NCBI RefSeq assembly: GCF_019703515.2
Contig: NC_059348.1
Coordinates: 22,616,156-22,680,155 of the forward strand
Reading direction: 5' to 3'
Length of the DNA: 64,000 bases
Origin: Myxocyprinus asiaticus
Lineage: Eukaryota; Chordata; Actinopteri; Cypriniformes; Catostomidae
The notes under the pieces are model-generated. The model was not told where the DNA came from. It made no database searches and saw nothing but the letters and a program-made list of their open reading frames with translations. Of the stretch, positions 22,200-34,216 are shown in pieces; position 1 is the stretch's first letter, and every line of letters begins with the position of its first letter. Both the position numbers and the translations under genes were made by a program.

Positions 22200-23205
22200 T
22201 CTCTACAGCGCATTTCCCAAAAGGCCTCGCTATCAAAGTAGTAACGTAAAAACTTTGTAAATTAATGAGGCCTTTGAACTGCTCTAAAGACATAAGTGCA
22301 ACTTAAATGTATCTTTCTCACATGTTTCACAGTTTATCAGTGAATAAGGAACATTTAATAACTTGTATTGATATATTTGGATCATTTGAATGCCATAGCC
22401 AGAAACAAGGCTTTGGGTGTGAAAACAGTGTTTGAGAACTGAAGCACAATAAAGTGAAATGTTTTCTAACTTTAACAACAATTGCCATTCACAAATGCAA
22501 CCATTTTTTAATGCTAAATTTCTTTTTTATTTAGCCTCGCATTACATTATAATTCATTTATTAGCCTAAACAAATGAATGACACTTTTATCAATGGAGTT
22601 GGTAGGCCTCTTAATATATCCAAATATTAGGCTTAATATTTAGTCATAAAATTTTATTAAATTATTTTGGAACATTACATAATTATTTTCCAAAATCCAG
22701 AAGACAAATGCACAGGTAAATAAAGGGACAATCTGCACTAACTGACAAAAATTACTACACCAGGTTTTACATTCACTGATTCAAAAACTTAATTTAGGAA
22801 AAGAAATAAATGTGTCATGCATTTTATGAAATAGAAAAATGACAATACTGTGTGCATTCTATCATTAATCTCTATAAATTTGAGAATCAATCTGAAACCC
22901 CGTCTTACCAAAGTCATCATTATTTCTTTAATTAAATGCGTCTTGACAAGGTTACATATAATTTCCATGCTTGTCAGTATTTCTGCATTATTGTCATGTT
23001 GAGAAGACAAATTCCTGGACATATTGGCCAAGGTTTCAGCGTTGGACTGGACAGCTCCCATAACAAAACATTTAAGTTCTACTTTATAATGAGTAATCTA
23101 AGTGCTGTTTTGGGAAACAGGCATTCTCTATGTAAAATAACGAGCGCCGTTAATTAAGATGATCATAAAAGTTTAAGTTGCAACTTGTTATCGGGAAACT
23201 CAGTC
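22200..23205 (-). mobile_element. Probable DNA-transposon remnant with a 90-codon frame
   Basis: The edges resemble each other in inverted form around 'gggaaa' words (catttcccaaaaggcctcg near 22210; gttatcgggaaactcag near 23200). The minus-strand frame 23061-22789 (start MGAVQSNAETLANM) contains HDNNAEILTSMEIICNLVKT and a hydrophobic tail. A related but frameshifted sequence lies on the plus strand at 27404-27620, so this is a repeated coding relic rather than a host gene. I do not recognise the protein. Confidence 0.45.
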
Positions 23206-23239
23206 TATATTATTTGATGTTGTAAAAAATACACATTAA

Positions 23240-23790
23240 TTTATTCCCACTTATCCTATGCAAGGTCACAAAGGTACTGTAGCCTATCCCAGGAACATTG
23301 GGAACATTCTTTTTTTTTTTATCGAACAGAAAATTTGAACACTGAGCTTTGACTTTTACAAATGAAGACAGGCAGAGATGTCTTTGTTGAAATGAATATA
23401 ATGTTAGCCTAGATAAGATTACTTGAATGTTTATTCAATTTTTTATGTCTGTCAATACATTTCAGATTTTAAAAATCCTCGACTGTGTAGAAGTCCTTGG
23501 TTTTTTGGAATTATTTACTTCAGCACCGGACATTAATATGCAGATATTGACGTAGTTCAGGAAACGCAAAAAGAAAAGAAATAAATAAAATAAATAAATA
23601 AAAAAAAAGGCTCAGTGTTCACCATAGTACAGTGTTAGATAAAATAAAAATACCTGTTCCAGCAAATCATATTAATGGAATAATTCCATTTTACATCCAC
23701 CTGTTAAGGTTGTTTCCCTGCCTTGATACGGCCCGTGTAGCTGGGATAGACTCCAGTACCCTCACGACCTTAAGTGGGTAGGCTGTAAAT
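23240..23790. repeat. Inverted pair of dispersed repeat fragments
   Basis: 23240-23300 (cccacttatcctatgcaaggtcac...gtagcctatccca) resembles the reverse complement of 23735-23790 (gctgggatagactccagtaccctcacgacctta). Similar 'gggatagactccag' sequences are common fish repeat tails as I recall. The intervening DNA has an A-rich tract at 23575-23608. Confidence 0.4.
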
Positions 23791-25244
23791 TAAATGTGCT
23801 TTTTTATTTTTTACAACAAAAAATTTATATAGATAAATAATTGAATAATTGCTTATGACTTATGGGAAGCAGGAGGAGGCTTCCACTTTTGGGACTGTGG
23901 TCACCCTACTTCATTATGCCTATGTCTATCTACAGAGCAATCGTGATTCAGCGCCAGTTCTAGACATCGAGAGGCCTTAGGCAAAATTTATTTTGGAGGC
24001 GCCCCGATTGGTTGATTTTAATTTTATTTTATTTTTTAATTATTTTTATTATTTAATGTGCAATGACATACAAAAATGTGGTAGCTCATTCAAATAACCA
24101 TTTTAACAATATTTAAAGCAGTACTTTTTATTAAAAAAAAAATTATGCAAGCTTTGGCAAATCTAATTAAAAGTCAAGTATTTTCCGACTAGTTCTTCTA
24201 AAGAGGTGCTCATTGTTTCAGCCTGGTAACTTCTAAACAACACTTTGTTATCTGATAAAGTGATAAAACCTGTGCACCTCATAAGAGCTGCCAGCCAATC
24301 AGAATGGATTTTCTGACAGCTCTTGCAATTTATGCTGCAATTAACATCATGCTAACCTGTGAATGATCTGTGGCAATTTCATGCTGTCTGAGACTGAGAC
24401 TAATCCTTAGCATTGACCAAATTAAATTCACCTTCAAACATTCTTGACTTAATTGTTTAGTGTTTTACAAGTACAGAAACTAAAACATAGAGAGTGCAAA
24501 ATAATCAGTCCCATTTCCATTCCACATTTTGAAATAATAATGACATACAGTATATTACTATTAATATTCATGTTCAGATAAATTCTAGCCATTTCTGAAA
24601 CTCCAACACAACAAAGAATATGCATTTTCTTATTTCCTGCTTTGTAGTAAACACTACAAGAATAAATACAACCAATTTAAAAAATATTTATATTAACATT
24701 CATTAAACATTATAATGATATTATTTATACATTATCTGCCAACTACTAATATGAATAGTCTATTAGAGGAACACATGGCATGGTGTTTCTACAAGAAGCA
24801 TGTTGAATTTAGTGTTACTGTGTCAAAGTTCAACATCTTTAAGCTTGTTGTCTTCAAGTTAAGCATCTAGACAAAGGACTCGCATGCATGACTTGTCGGG
24901 CAAACAGAATAATATTTTGCATTTTATTTGATCGCCTCTCAATTTCTGCTCGTTTTTGTGTACAGCTCATTAAATTATGCATTGCATCTCGAGCGTGGCT
25001 GCGAAATAGGGTGCGGTGCACAGCGCAGAGGGAACATTACCTCCACCCAGAAGATGTGTCCGAGATTTTGCGATAGCAAAGTAGACATCAGACGCATTTT
25101 ACAAGTTCTTTGTTGCAACGCTGTCAATATGCTACATCTGTGGATTTTCCAAGATAGAAACAAAGAGTATCGCTCACATGTGAATGGGTTAAAATTTCTA
25201 ATCGCACATTTTAAATTGCAGATGTGAGTGCACTGCGCAGCTCT
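23791..25244. other. AT-rich non-coding DNA, no supported gene
   Basis: No domain-bearing frame. A 99-codon frame at 24928-25227 has no recognisable features and I treat it as chance. Confidence 0.4.
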
Positions 25245-25550
25245 GGGCCTTGTTTCCCAAAAGCATCATAAGCCTAGATCGTAGAATACATCTTATGATT
25301 CATCTTAGTTTTGCCTCCCGTTTCCAAAGCCATCATAACTTTAGTACTTGAAAATGCTTGTAGATTAACGAGGGCTCTGGAGTAGTTGTGCAGCACTAAG
25401 AACATCGTAAGAACACAAACGTATGCAGACACCTGCAGGACAATCTCGAAATTAAACCTAATACAATTTAAATACCTATAGCTACACTTATGCTCATTTA
25501 ATATCAGTATACTTACATTTTATTTTATTATTATTTTTAACCGACAAGGC

Positions 25551-25577
25551 TAATAATAATAATAATAATAATAATAA
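25551..25577 (+). repeat. (TAA)n microsatellite
   Basis: About nine uninterrupted taa/ata units. Confidence 0.9.
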
Positions 25578-26179
25578 ATGTAGAAAAAGGTGAGTCAATA
25601 TTGGATGAACAGATAAATTAATAAGTAAACAAAGTTATTTGTATACTAGTTTTTAACAACAAAGTGGTGGCATGATTGTTGTAAAGAACTGTAAAAATTA
25701 CAATCAGAGAGAGAAGGAAAAAAGTCAATTACTTGCTAACGTGCATGAAAATCGCCCATACAGTATATTGGCTCCTCATCCTTGTCTTCACTTCCTCTCT
25801 GACACCTAATGGCGCTCTCGCCCACGCCACATGTTGTGTAGTACCGCGCATGTTTTGTAGCATTGCTGTCATCGTTATCACTTTTGGGAGTAAAGAGCAG
25901 ATCTCCCTTTGATTGGCGAATGTCTCATTTTACGCTTCGCAATAACAAAGTGAACCTCTCAATTAATGCTTGTTGTCATTAAAAGGACCATACACAGGGT
26001 GTCATGCAAAGAGCCAGGAGAGTGAGAAGTTAGTGAACCCAAATGCAATATTTAATGAAGAAGACAAATATACCAATACAAATACCACAAGGCTTGATGA
26101 ACAAAAGAACTACTTAGCTACAAAGCTACTATGGACAAGATTAGACAAGGAATAACTGAACATGACGGTCTAAATAGGG

Positions 26180-26310
26180 GCACAAATCAGAATCAGAATC
26201 AGAATGAGCTTTATTGCCAAGTATGCTTACACATACAAGGAATTTGTCTTGGTGACAGGAGCTTCCAGTACACAACAATACAAAAACAGCAACAAGATTT
26301 TAAAAAATTA
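26180..26310 (+). repeat. Dispersed repeat (gaatcagaatgagctttattg)
   Basis: The agaatc direct repeats, then gagctttattgccaagtatg...acaaggaatttgtcttgg, form a sequence I recall as very common in teleost genomes. Family name not assigned. Confidence 0.5.
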
Positions 26311-26394
26311 TTAAAATTGAATAAAAAATAGATCAATATTGAAAAGAAAAAAGTAAATATAGAATACACAATAGACAATATATATATATGCCCC

Positions 26395-26580
26395 CATGAC
26401 AGGAGCCCCCATGACATCCCATTCCAAATCCATAGGCACCAATATCAAGTTGGTCCCCCCTTTGCAGCTACAACAGCCTCCACTCCTCTGCGAAGGCTCT
26501 CCACAAGATCCCGGAGTGTGTCTGTTGGAACCCTCACCCATTCTCCCAGAAGAGCATCCGTGAGCATTCGTGTTACCATC
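26395..26580 (-). repeat. Dispersed repeat fragment (ccactcctctgcgaaggct block)
   Basis: The block with 'ttgcagctacaacagcctcc' and 'ccattctcccagaagagcat' looks like a common fish interspersed repeat. A 167-codon frame covers it on the minus strand, but no domain is visible, so I do not call a gene. Confidence 0.4.
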
Positions 26581-27188
26581 AAATGAAGGTAAAAGCAAAA
26601 CAGCTGAACACAATGATGAGGGAAGACAGGTAAGGATGACACTGGTGCATATTGGGAAACGTAGTGAAGAAGGTGATTTCAAAATAAGAGTCTCTAGAAG
26701 ACAGGGGAAACGCAGAGCAGTTTGTGACATAGGGTCTCGGCTGACTTCACCGATCCTGGAAGCTTTAATCTTGACCCACATAGCAAATTTTGAAAAGGAA
26801 ATATTAAAGTGCACATCTAATGAATGAAGCAGTGATTGTGTAAAATAAATATATCGTTCTGCATAAAACTATTGCAAAACAAAATGCAGTTATGTGGTGA
26901 ATTAAGTAAATATTTTTAAATATTTCCAGCGAACTAAATTACAAATGTTTTTAAAATTATGCACAAATATAATGAAGTTGCAATGACGAGCAGCACTATA
27001 CGGTCACACTTCAGCACTTCATATTTATGGACAGCATCTCTCTTAAGTAGCACTTAAAGTGCATCCTCGCATGTTCATGTTATGTGCAGTTTTGGGAAAC
27101 GCACATAAAAAATAACGAATGTTCATAAAATCGATCGTAGAAAACTCTCTTAACCGCTAAGATCAATCATTATTGGGAAACGAGGCCC

Positions 27189-28007
27189 TGGAGTAATCGT
27201 ACAGATCTAAGAGCATCTTAATAGACAATGGCTGGGTTTCAATTTAAGCAATTATTCAATTATTCAATAATAAAAAACGTTGCAATTTAAGCTTTAACGA
27301 TCATCTTAACTAACGTTGCTCGTTATTTTACACTGGAGTAACACGTTTCTCAAACCAGCACGTAGATCGCTCGTTATAAAGTAGAACTTAAGTGCTTCAT
27401 TATGGGAGCTGTCTGGTCCAGCCAGTATGTCCAAGTGTTTGTCTTCTCAAAATGAAAATAAGGTGGAAATACTGACAAACATGGAAGATGTTTGTAACCT
27501 TGTCGAGGCGCCAAAATGTATTACCTAACTATTACAGAATTTAATTAAAGGAGTAATGATGGCTATAGTAAGATGGAGTTTCAGATGTATTGATACTCAA
27601 TCATAGAGATTAATGAAAGTGATGCAATAAATGTGCATGTAACGTGCGATGTGAATCATAAGGGGCTCTTACATAGTTTTTTTGGCTGCAAGTTTTTTGG
27701 ATGGAATCTGAACAAATGCACACAATACAGGATTAAAATGACAGGCATCAGTATTGAACTACTCACAGACCTGTGTAAATATTAATAGCTCATCTGGTTA
27801 GAGTTCAAGGTACTGTGTACTTGTAGCCTTACTGCCACTGTGCATCATGCAATTTGTTACTGCCTTGTAAAAAGACTATGTGAGCTGATTTGAAACATTG
27901 ATTGGAGGAAGGAGAAAGAGAGAGAGGGAATCTCTCATTGCATACCCTCGATCTAATCTCCTCTGTTTACCATATTTTAATTATTTATTAGGCATATTTA
28001 TATAAGT
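27189..28007. other. Non-coding DNA with a relic of the 22.8-kb frame
   Basis: At 27404-27620 the plus strand resembles the minus-strand frame at 23061-22789 (tgggagctgtctggtcca, tactgacaaacatgga, tttaattaaaggagtaatgatg) but with indels and stops. The rest is AT-rich with nothing recognisable. Confidence 0.5.
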
Positions 28008-28208
28008 TTCCCTATCTGCCACTCACTCGATGTTGTGTCGATGTAGTGACACTAGGGGTCACTCTTGGGAGCCCAAAACACCTGTGGTCTTTGATAAAAT
28101 GCCAAAGAAAATTGGCGAGTGGTATTTGCATGTCACTCCCCCGGACATACGGGTATAAAATGAGCTGGTATGCAACCACTCATTCAGATTTTCTCTTCGG
28201 AACCGAAC
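28008..28208 (+). promoter_or_regulatory. DIRS-C left ITR with TATA box
   Basis: Inverted partner of 34010-34216. The TATA box (tataaaa) is at 28154-28160, followed by cattcagattttctcttcgg about 30 bp later, a likely transcription start zone shared by all family 1 copies. Confidence 0.8.
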
Positions 28209-28411
28209 GGTCATGCTCACTGAGCTGAATTCTCACGACTGTTCATTCACCTCTGCTGGATCTGATGGCGCATTTCAGCGGCTTCTTCCTCCTCTGCACT
28301 GGTGCACTGCAGAGAACGCCACTGGGTGCTTCGGCAGAAAAAAGAGAGTATATTTTCCTGAAAGAGTATATTTATCTAAAAGAGCGTCACACACGGAACA
28401 TCTTTTTAAAG

Positions 28412-29802
28412 ATGCCTTTCAGATTGTGTGTTATTCCTGGTTGCGGTTGTTACCTCTCAACTTCAGACGGTCACGATCGCTGTCTTTCGTGTCTCGGCGC
28501 GACCCACACGGAGGCAGCGTTCATGGATGGTTCATGTTCTCACTGCGAGAACATGACCATGGCAACGTTGCGGTCGCGGCTTGCTTTTGTAAGAAGGTCC
28601 TTCTACATACGGGTTTGAGGCCAGCGCGGCTAGCACTGGGGGTGATTTGGGGACCCCAATGGGACCGTCTCCGCCGGGTATCCCCCCGCGGACCTCCCAT
28701 TCCCCAGCACGCTCATCTGCCCTGATCGGGATTCCGGATGAGTCCGCCGGCTCATCTCACGGCGAGTTCGACCTCGCGAAGCTGATGAGTTCTCGAGCGT
28801 AGCTTCGGAGAGTGGGCTTGTCCAGTCGGATGCAGAAGCCTCAGCTGGGCTCCCCCCTTTGGGGACGATTGCCCAGTCGCAAGCTGATGCAGAGATGATG
28901 GACATGCTTTCCCGGGCGGCTAGAGTGGAACCCTCCGCTCTCCCCTGAACCCTCGCGGCTCGATGATTGGTTCCTGGGCTCATGGCACTGCTCAAAGCAG
29001 CCGCGCCCCACTCCAGTGCCTTTCTTCCCGGATGTGCACGAGGAGCTGACAAAATCGTGGGAGGCACCTTTTACTGCCCGGTCGCAATTTCTCAGTTCCC
29101 CCGCCCTCACTACCCTCGATGGCGGGGCGGCCAGGGGCCATACGGTGATTCCCCCGGTGGATAAGGCGCTCGCCGTGCACCTATGCCCACAGAGCGCTGC
29201 CACCTGGCGTGGACGCCCAAAGCTCCCGTCCAAGCCCTGTAGGTTCACGTCGTCCCTGACAGCCAAAGCCTACAGCGCTGCTGGACAAGCCGCCTCTGCC
29301 CTGCACGCCATGGCTCTCTTGCAGGTCCACCAAGCCAAGGTGGTAAAAGAACTGCACGAGGGTAATTCTTCCCCAGATCTGATACAGGAACTGCACTCGG
29401 CGACTGACCTCGCTCTCCGAGCGATGAAGGTCATGGCGCAGTCTCTCGGGCGGACGATGTCCACATTAGTGGTCCAGAAGTGCCACCTTTGGCTCAACTT
29501 GGTCGAGACCTGACAAGACACGGTTCCTTGCTGCCCCCATCTCCCAGGATGGCCTATTCGGTGACACCGTCAAGGACTTTGCCCAGCAGTTCTCGATGGT
29601 GAAGCAGCAGACGGAGACTATCCGGCATATGCTGCCCCGGTGCGGCTCAAGATCCCTGCAGCCCCCTGCGGTGACTGCACCGGCTCTGCTGCAGCCCGGC
29701 CTTTCGGCCCAGCCCCGGCATGGAGCCCACTGCAGGAAGCAGACGCCACCCATCTCACGGCCGACCGCCAAGAACCCACGAAGGTCATCAAAGCACCCCT
29801 GA
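28412..29802 (+). pseudogene. gag: DIRS-C gag (frameshifted)
   Basis: I choose ATG 28412 (MPFRLCVIPGCGCYLS) because it aligns with gag starts in D and E1. Residues 6-45 form a Cys/His array (Cys6, 11, 13, 24, 27, 42, 45; His21, 32, 44), probably zinc-binding, followed by MATLRSRLAF. The first frame ends at 28618. The capsid-like region reads in another frame at 29016-29513 (VPFFPDVHEELTKSWEAPF, SAATWRGRPKLPSKPCRF, AGQAASALHAMALLQV), and the tail reads in a third (29530-29802: AAPISQDGLF, a Pro-rich end, ISRPTAK). It probably coats element RNA. At least two indels prevent expression of the whole protein. Confidence 0.82.
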
Positions 29803-30031
29803 GACAGGTGACCCAGGGTCGACGAAACCCACTGCATTGGAGCTGGTAGTAAGACCACTCAATCCCCCATGGCCAGGTGGAGAATCTTTTGTTGCCATTT
29901 CATTTGATTTTGCTGCATGCCCGAGTGGCTGCGGTACCCAACAGTTCAGCAAAAGAGTGGTTTCCTCCTTCCCTGGGTCACATACCCAGTGTGCACGGTC
30001 GTCATCATGACCACCGTCCACCTTTTTACCC

Positions 30032-31996
30032 TTGCAGGATTGGCGCCCAGCTGTGCCAAAGATCCGCCCCAATGTGACAGTCTCCATGGGTTGTGAGGAC
30101 AGGCCTCTTCCTCCCCCGTCCCAGGCTGTTCCGGGGGTGGTCACAAGGATCCAGGTAAGCGCTTCAATGTCCCTAGACTCAGCACGGCCACGACATGGTG
30201 TGGCACCTCGAGCTCCACCCTCCCGCGAGGCCCCACCTGCCAGTATGTCCGATGACGTTGTCCCTTTGGTCCCCCTCGCACGGAACTTGGATGCGTGGCT
30301 TGCACTTTCCAATCTGTCGCGATGGCTGGTCCGGACCGTCCGACTCGGCTACGCAATTCAGTTCGCCAGGCGTCCGCCCAGGTTCGGCGGTATCCACTTC
30401 ACCTTGGTGAAGGACGAAAACGCTGCTACCTTGCGCACAGAGATCGCCACCCACTTACAGAAGGGTGCGATAGTACATGTCCTTCCGGCCGAGATGAGGA
30501 AGGGGTTTTACAGCCCCTACTTCATCGTACCGAAAAAAGGCGGTGGGTTACGGCCAATCTTGGACCTGCGAGTACTGAACCAGGCTTTACACAGACTCCC
30601 ATTCAAGATGCTGACGTCCGGCATCAAGATTGGTTCGTGGCGGTAGACCTGAAGGACACGTACTTTCACGTCTCGATTCTACCTCGACACAGACCCTTCC
30701 TGTGGTTTGCATTCAAGGGTCAGGTGTATCAGTACAAGGTCCTCCCTTTCGGACGTGTCCTTGTCCAATTGCATCTTCACGAAGGTCACAGAGGCAGCTC
30801 TTGCCACGTTAAGGGAAGTGGGCATTCACATTCTCAACTATCTCGACGATTGGCTAATCCTAGCTCACTCTCGGGACATGTTGTGTGCACACAGGGACTT
30901 GGTGCTCTCGCACCTCAGCCGATTAGGGCTTCGGGTCAACTGGGAAAAGAGTAAGCTCCTCTCGGTTCAGAGCATCTCTTACCTCGGTTTGGATTTGGAC
31001 TCAGTCTCATTGACAGCGCGCCTCACGAATGAGCGCGCAGAGTCGGTGCTGGCCTGTTTGAAGGCGTTCAAACAGAAAACAGCAGTTCCACTGAAACTCT
31101 TTCAGAGGCTCCCGGGGCATATGGCATCCTCAGCGGTGGCCACCCCACTCGGGTTGATGCATATGAGACCGCTTCAGCACCGGCTTCAGACTCGAGTCCC
31201 GAGATGGGCATGGCGCCACGGGACACATCGCGTGGCCATCACGTCGGTCTGTCACTGTCTCTTCATCCCTTGGACCGACCTCTCCTTTCTATGGGCAGGT
31301 GTTCCCCTACAGCAGGTCTCCAGTCACGACAGACGCCTCCAAAATGGGCTGGGGTGCTATTTGCAATGGGCACACAGCCACCGGCTTATGGACAGGCCCG
31401 CGGCTGCGTTGGCACATCAACTGCCTAGAGTTGTTGGCAATTCTGCTCGCCCTGTGGAGGTTCCGGCCGTTGATCCTGGGCAAGTACGTGTTAATTTGGA
31501 CAGACAACACGGCAACGGTAGCATAAGTCAACCACCAGGGGCGGTCTGCGCTCGCATTGTATGTCACAACTTGCCCGCCGTTTCCTCGTCTGGAGTCAGC
31601 AGCACCTGAAGTCGCAGCGAGCCACTCACATCCCGGGCGACCTCAACACTGCAGCGGACGCGCTGTCATGGCAAGTTATCCTCAGGGGAGAGTGGAGACT
31701 CCACCCTCAGGTGGTCCAGCTGATCCGGAGTCGATTCAGACAGGCACAGGTAGACCTGTTCTTCTCCCAAAAATCCTCCTACTGCCCGCTCTGATACGCC
31801 CTGACAGAGGAACCTCTAGGCATAGATGTACTGGCACACAGCTGTCCCCTGGCCTGCACAAGATCAGGGAGGATGAGGAGCAGGTCGTCCTAGTAGCACC
31901 CTACTGGCCCACCCAGACGTGGTTCTTGGACCTCACGCTCCTCGCGACAGCTCCCCCGGCAAATTCCCCTGAGGAAGGACCTTCTTTCTCAGGAAC
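30032..31996 (+). pseudogene. DIRS-C RT-RNase H-MT polyprotein (broken)
   Basis: The RT N-terminus is clear: LGYAIQFARRPPRFGGIHF, GFYSPYFIVPKKGGGLRP, LDLRVLNQAL. A 22-nt deletion after KMLT (near 30615, judged against copies A and B) shifts the frame. A 1-nt insertion near 30753 restores it, and the stretch between contains a TAG. YLDDW is at 30839-30853, followed by GLRVNWEKSKLL and FLG-like SYLGLDLDS. An 11-nt deletion near 31321 shifts into RNase H (TTDASKMGWGAI, WTDNTATVA then TAA; HIPGDLNTAADAL). MT follows with VDLFFSQ and VLVAPYWPTQ and has lost about 45 nt near 31860. It would reverse-transcribe element RNA; this copy is inactive. Confidence 0.87.
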
Positions 31997-33153
31997 GGGG
32001 GCACCATCTGGCACCCATGACCAGACCTCTGGAATCTCCATGTCTGGCCTCTGGATGGGACGTAGAAGACCTAAGCGGTCTACCACCCGATGTGGTAGAC
32101 ACGATCACTCAGGTTAGGCCCCCCTCTACGAGGTGCCTGTATGCCTTTAAGTGGCGTCTGTTCACTAAGTGGTGTTCTTCACGACGGGAAGACCCCCAGA
32201 GATGCGCAGTCGGATCGGTGCTTTCCTCCCTGCAGGAGAGGTTGGAAGGGTGGCTGTCCCCCTCCACCTTGAAGGTGTATGTAGCCGCTATAGCAGCACA
32301 CCACGACACAGTGGATGGTAAGTCCTTAGAGAAGTACGACCTGATCATCAGGTTCCTGAGAGGCGCCAGGAGGCTGAACCCCTCCAGATTGCGCCTCTTT
32401 CCCTCATGGGACCTCTCTGTAGTTCTTCAGGGTCTACAGAGAGCCCCCTTTGAGCCTTTGCAGTCAGCTGAGCTTAAGGCACTCTCCTTGAAGACTGCCC
32501 TCCTGACTGCGCTCACTTCCATCAAAAGGGTAGGAGACCTGCAAGTGTTCTCTGTCATCAAAACGTGCCTGGAATTCGGTCCGGACTACTCTCACGTGAT
32601 CTTGAGACCCCAACCGGGCTATGTGCCCAAGGTTCCCATGACCCCTTTTAGGGACCAGGTGGTGAACCTGCGAATGCTGCGCCAGGAGGAGGCAGATCCA
32701 GCCCTGTCATTGCTGTGTCCGGTGCGCACTTTACGCATCTATTTGGATCGCAAACAGAGCTTTAGGATCTCTGAGCAGCTCTTTGTCTGCTTTGGTGGAC
32801 AGCCAAAAGGAAGCGCTGTCTCCAAGCAGAGGATCACCCACTAGCTCATTGACGCCATAGCAATGGCATATCACGCTCAGGACGTGCCCCCCCCGGCAGG
32901 GATACAAGCCCATTCTAACAGGAGTGTGGCTGCCTCCTGGGCCTTGACCAGTGGTGCCTTTCTAACAGACATTTGCAGAGCAGCCGGCTGGGCAACACCC
33001 AACACCTTTGCGAGGTTCTACAATCTCCGGGTGGAACCGGTTTCGTCCTGTGTAGTGGCAGGCACAAGCAGGTATGTCCGGGACAGCTGGCCGGGTGTAT
33101 CGCTTGCGCATAGCGCCTTTCACCTCCCCCGAGCTGAAGACGTGCGCTGTTGA
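31950..33153 (+). pseudogene. DIRS-C tyrosine recombinase (one internal stop)
   Basis: The frame 32017-33153 is continuous except for a TAG at 32842-32844 where DIRS-D has a Trp codon. Upstream, a 1-nt insertion in a G run near 31996 separates it from the MT frame. Landmarks in order are EDLSGLPPDVVDTITQ, LFTKWCSSRREDPQRC, LSPSTLKVYVAAIAAHHD, TSIKRVGDLQ (first catalytic Arg), YLDRKQSFRISEQLFVCFGG, HSNR (HxxR box) and TFARFYNL (catalytic Tyr). It inserts circular element DNA into the genome without target duplication. This is the best-preserved recombinase in the window. Confidence 0.88.
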
Positions 33154-33852
33154 CTCCCAGTAGTGTTCACAAACTGTGTTCCCTGGATGACTTCCTCTGA
33201 GCCCTGTGGCAGACGATTTTGTGGAGAAACTCGCTGCTGGCTCAGTACATGTGCCAACTAAGCCCTGTACTGGGGTAGGTGCTCCGCATGTGGCGGTTCC
33301 CCATAGGTAACCCCATGCGACGTATATCTTCCGCTAATTCGTTTCCCTGTTGGTAAACTGCGTCTTCCTTGGGCAGAGGCTCCTCTGCCCCAGTCACCAT
33401 GTTTGTAGAAACTCCTCCCCTGTAGGGTAGGACCTACCATGGGACTTCTCCACATGACATACTTCCGACAAAGCTCGGCAAGACCATGTGACGTATTTCC
33501 ACTCAAAATACCCCCCCACCCTCTGGCCAGGGTGTGGTCTCTGCGGTGTCTTCCCCTTGGAAGTGACACCCCCCCTTACATAGACCTGGTGGCCCCAGTC
33601 TTTTAACAAATTTCACTCTTTTTTTGGGGGGAGAGAAAAAAAAAGAGAGGATAAGAGGCCACGACTGGGCTAGCCTGTCTCTACGTTTTGGGCAGTTGAC
33701 TTGTCCCCGAAGGGCCGTTCGACACTCATAACAGCATTGGGGGAGGTTACGTGTTGACCTGGTGTGCTGGCTACAAGGCATACAGTGGTCTGCCCATCAC
33801 ACACCGCCAGTTCATGTAACACAGTTCAGCCAGTTGTGGCATTTTGTATAAG
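33154..33852 (+). other. DIRS-C 3' non-coding region
   Basis: Sequence between the recombinase stop and the ICR. It has an internal direct repeat with copy B (ccagggtgtggtctctgcggtgtcttcccc at 33527; gtgtggtctctgcgg at 9789). No gene seen. Confidence 0.6.
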
Positions 33853-33963
33853 GACCCCTAGTGTCACTACATCGACACAACGTCGAGTGAGTGACAGATA
33901 GGGAATGTCCTGGTTACTTGCGTAACCTCCGTTCCCTGATGGAGGGAACGAGACGTTGTGTCC
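33853..33963 (+). other. DIRS-C internal complementary region (ICR)
   Basis: Reverse complement of the left end (gacccctagtgtcactacat ... gacagatagggaa), joined to the reverse complement of the right end (cctccgttccctgatggagg ... acgttgtgtcc). The join carries tgtcctggttacttgcgtaa, the part that copy C has lost from its own right end. Confidence 0.9.
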
Positions 33964-34009
33964 CTCCTGCCACAGCGCTGGACTACCCGCTGTAATGGCC
34001 GGGACCTTG

Positions 34010-34216
34010 TCTTGGCTCCTCAGCACAAAACCTGAATGAGTGGTTGCATACCAGCTCCTTTTATACCCGTATGTTCGGGGGAGTGGTATGCAAATACCAC
34101 TCGCCAATTTTCATTGGCCTTTTTTCAAAGACCAGAGGTGTTTCGGGCTCCCAAGAGTGACCCCTAGTGTCACTACATCGATACAATGTCTCGTTCCCTC
34201 CATCAGGGAACAGAGG
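34010..34216 (-). promoter_or_regulatory. DIRS-C right ITR with inward TATA box
   Basis: Inverted copy of 28008-28208. The minus-strand TATA (cttttata) is at 34058-34065. It ends prematurely at the LTR border. Confidence 0.78.

Larger units (their letters stand above)
25245..27188. mobile_element. Possible DNA transposon with gggcctcgtttccc ends
   Basis: The left end gggccttgtttcccaa (25245) and the right end ttgggaaacgaggccc (27188) are inverted repeats of 16 bp with one mismatch. The 1.94-kb interior carries two other dispersed repeats (26180-26310, 26395-26580) and no transposase. The neighbourhood has more copies of similar 'gggaaac' words, so these two ends may belong to different elements. 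Confidence 0.35.
28008..34216 (+). mobile_element. DIRS-C: nearly full-length DIRS element (family 1)
   Basis: At 6.2 kb this is the most complete copy: left ITR, gag, RT, RNase H, MT-like, YR, 3' leader, ICR, right ITR. The left end is ttccctatctgcc at 28008. The right end lacks its last 20 bp or so, because an LTR starts at 34217 directly after gggaacagagg. Damage includes a frameshift in gag, a 22-nt deletion in RT, several small indels in RH/MT and one TAG in YR. It serves here as the reference for the other copies. Confidence 0.92.

Noticed and set aside
26311..26814. 167-codon minus-strand frame
   Set aside because: It covers dispersed repeat sequence and has no recognisable domain or exon-like borders.
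28008..34216. Interpreting the tyrosine recombinase and Cys/His protein as a phage or bacterial mobile island
   Set aside because: RT with YLDDW, RNase H, ITRs and ICR on the same unit, and AT-rich vertebrate-type flanks with microsatellites, fit a DIRS retrotransposon in a fish.
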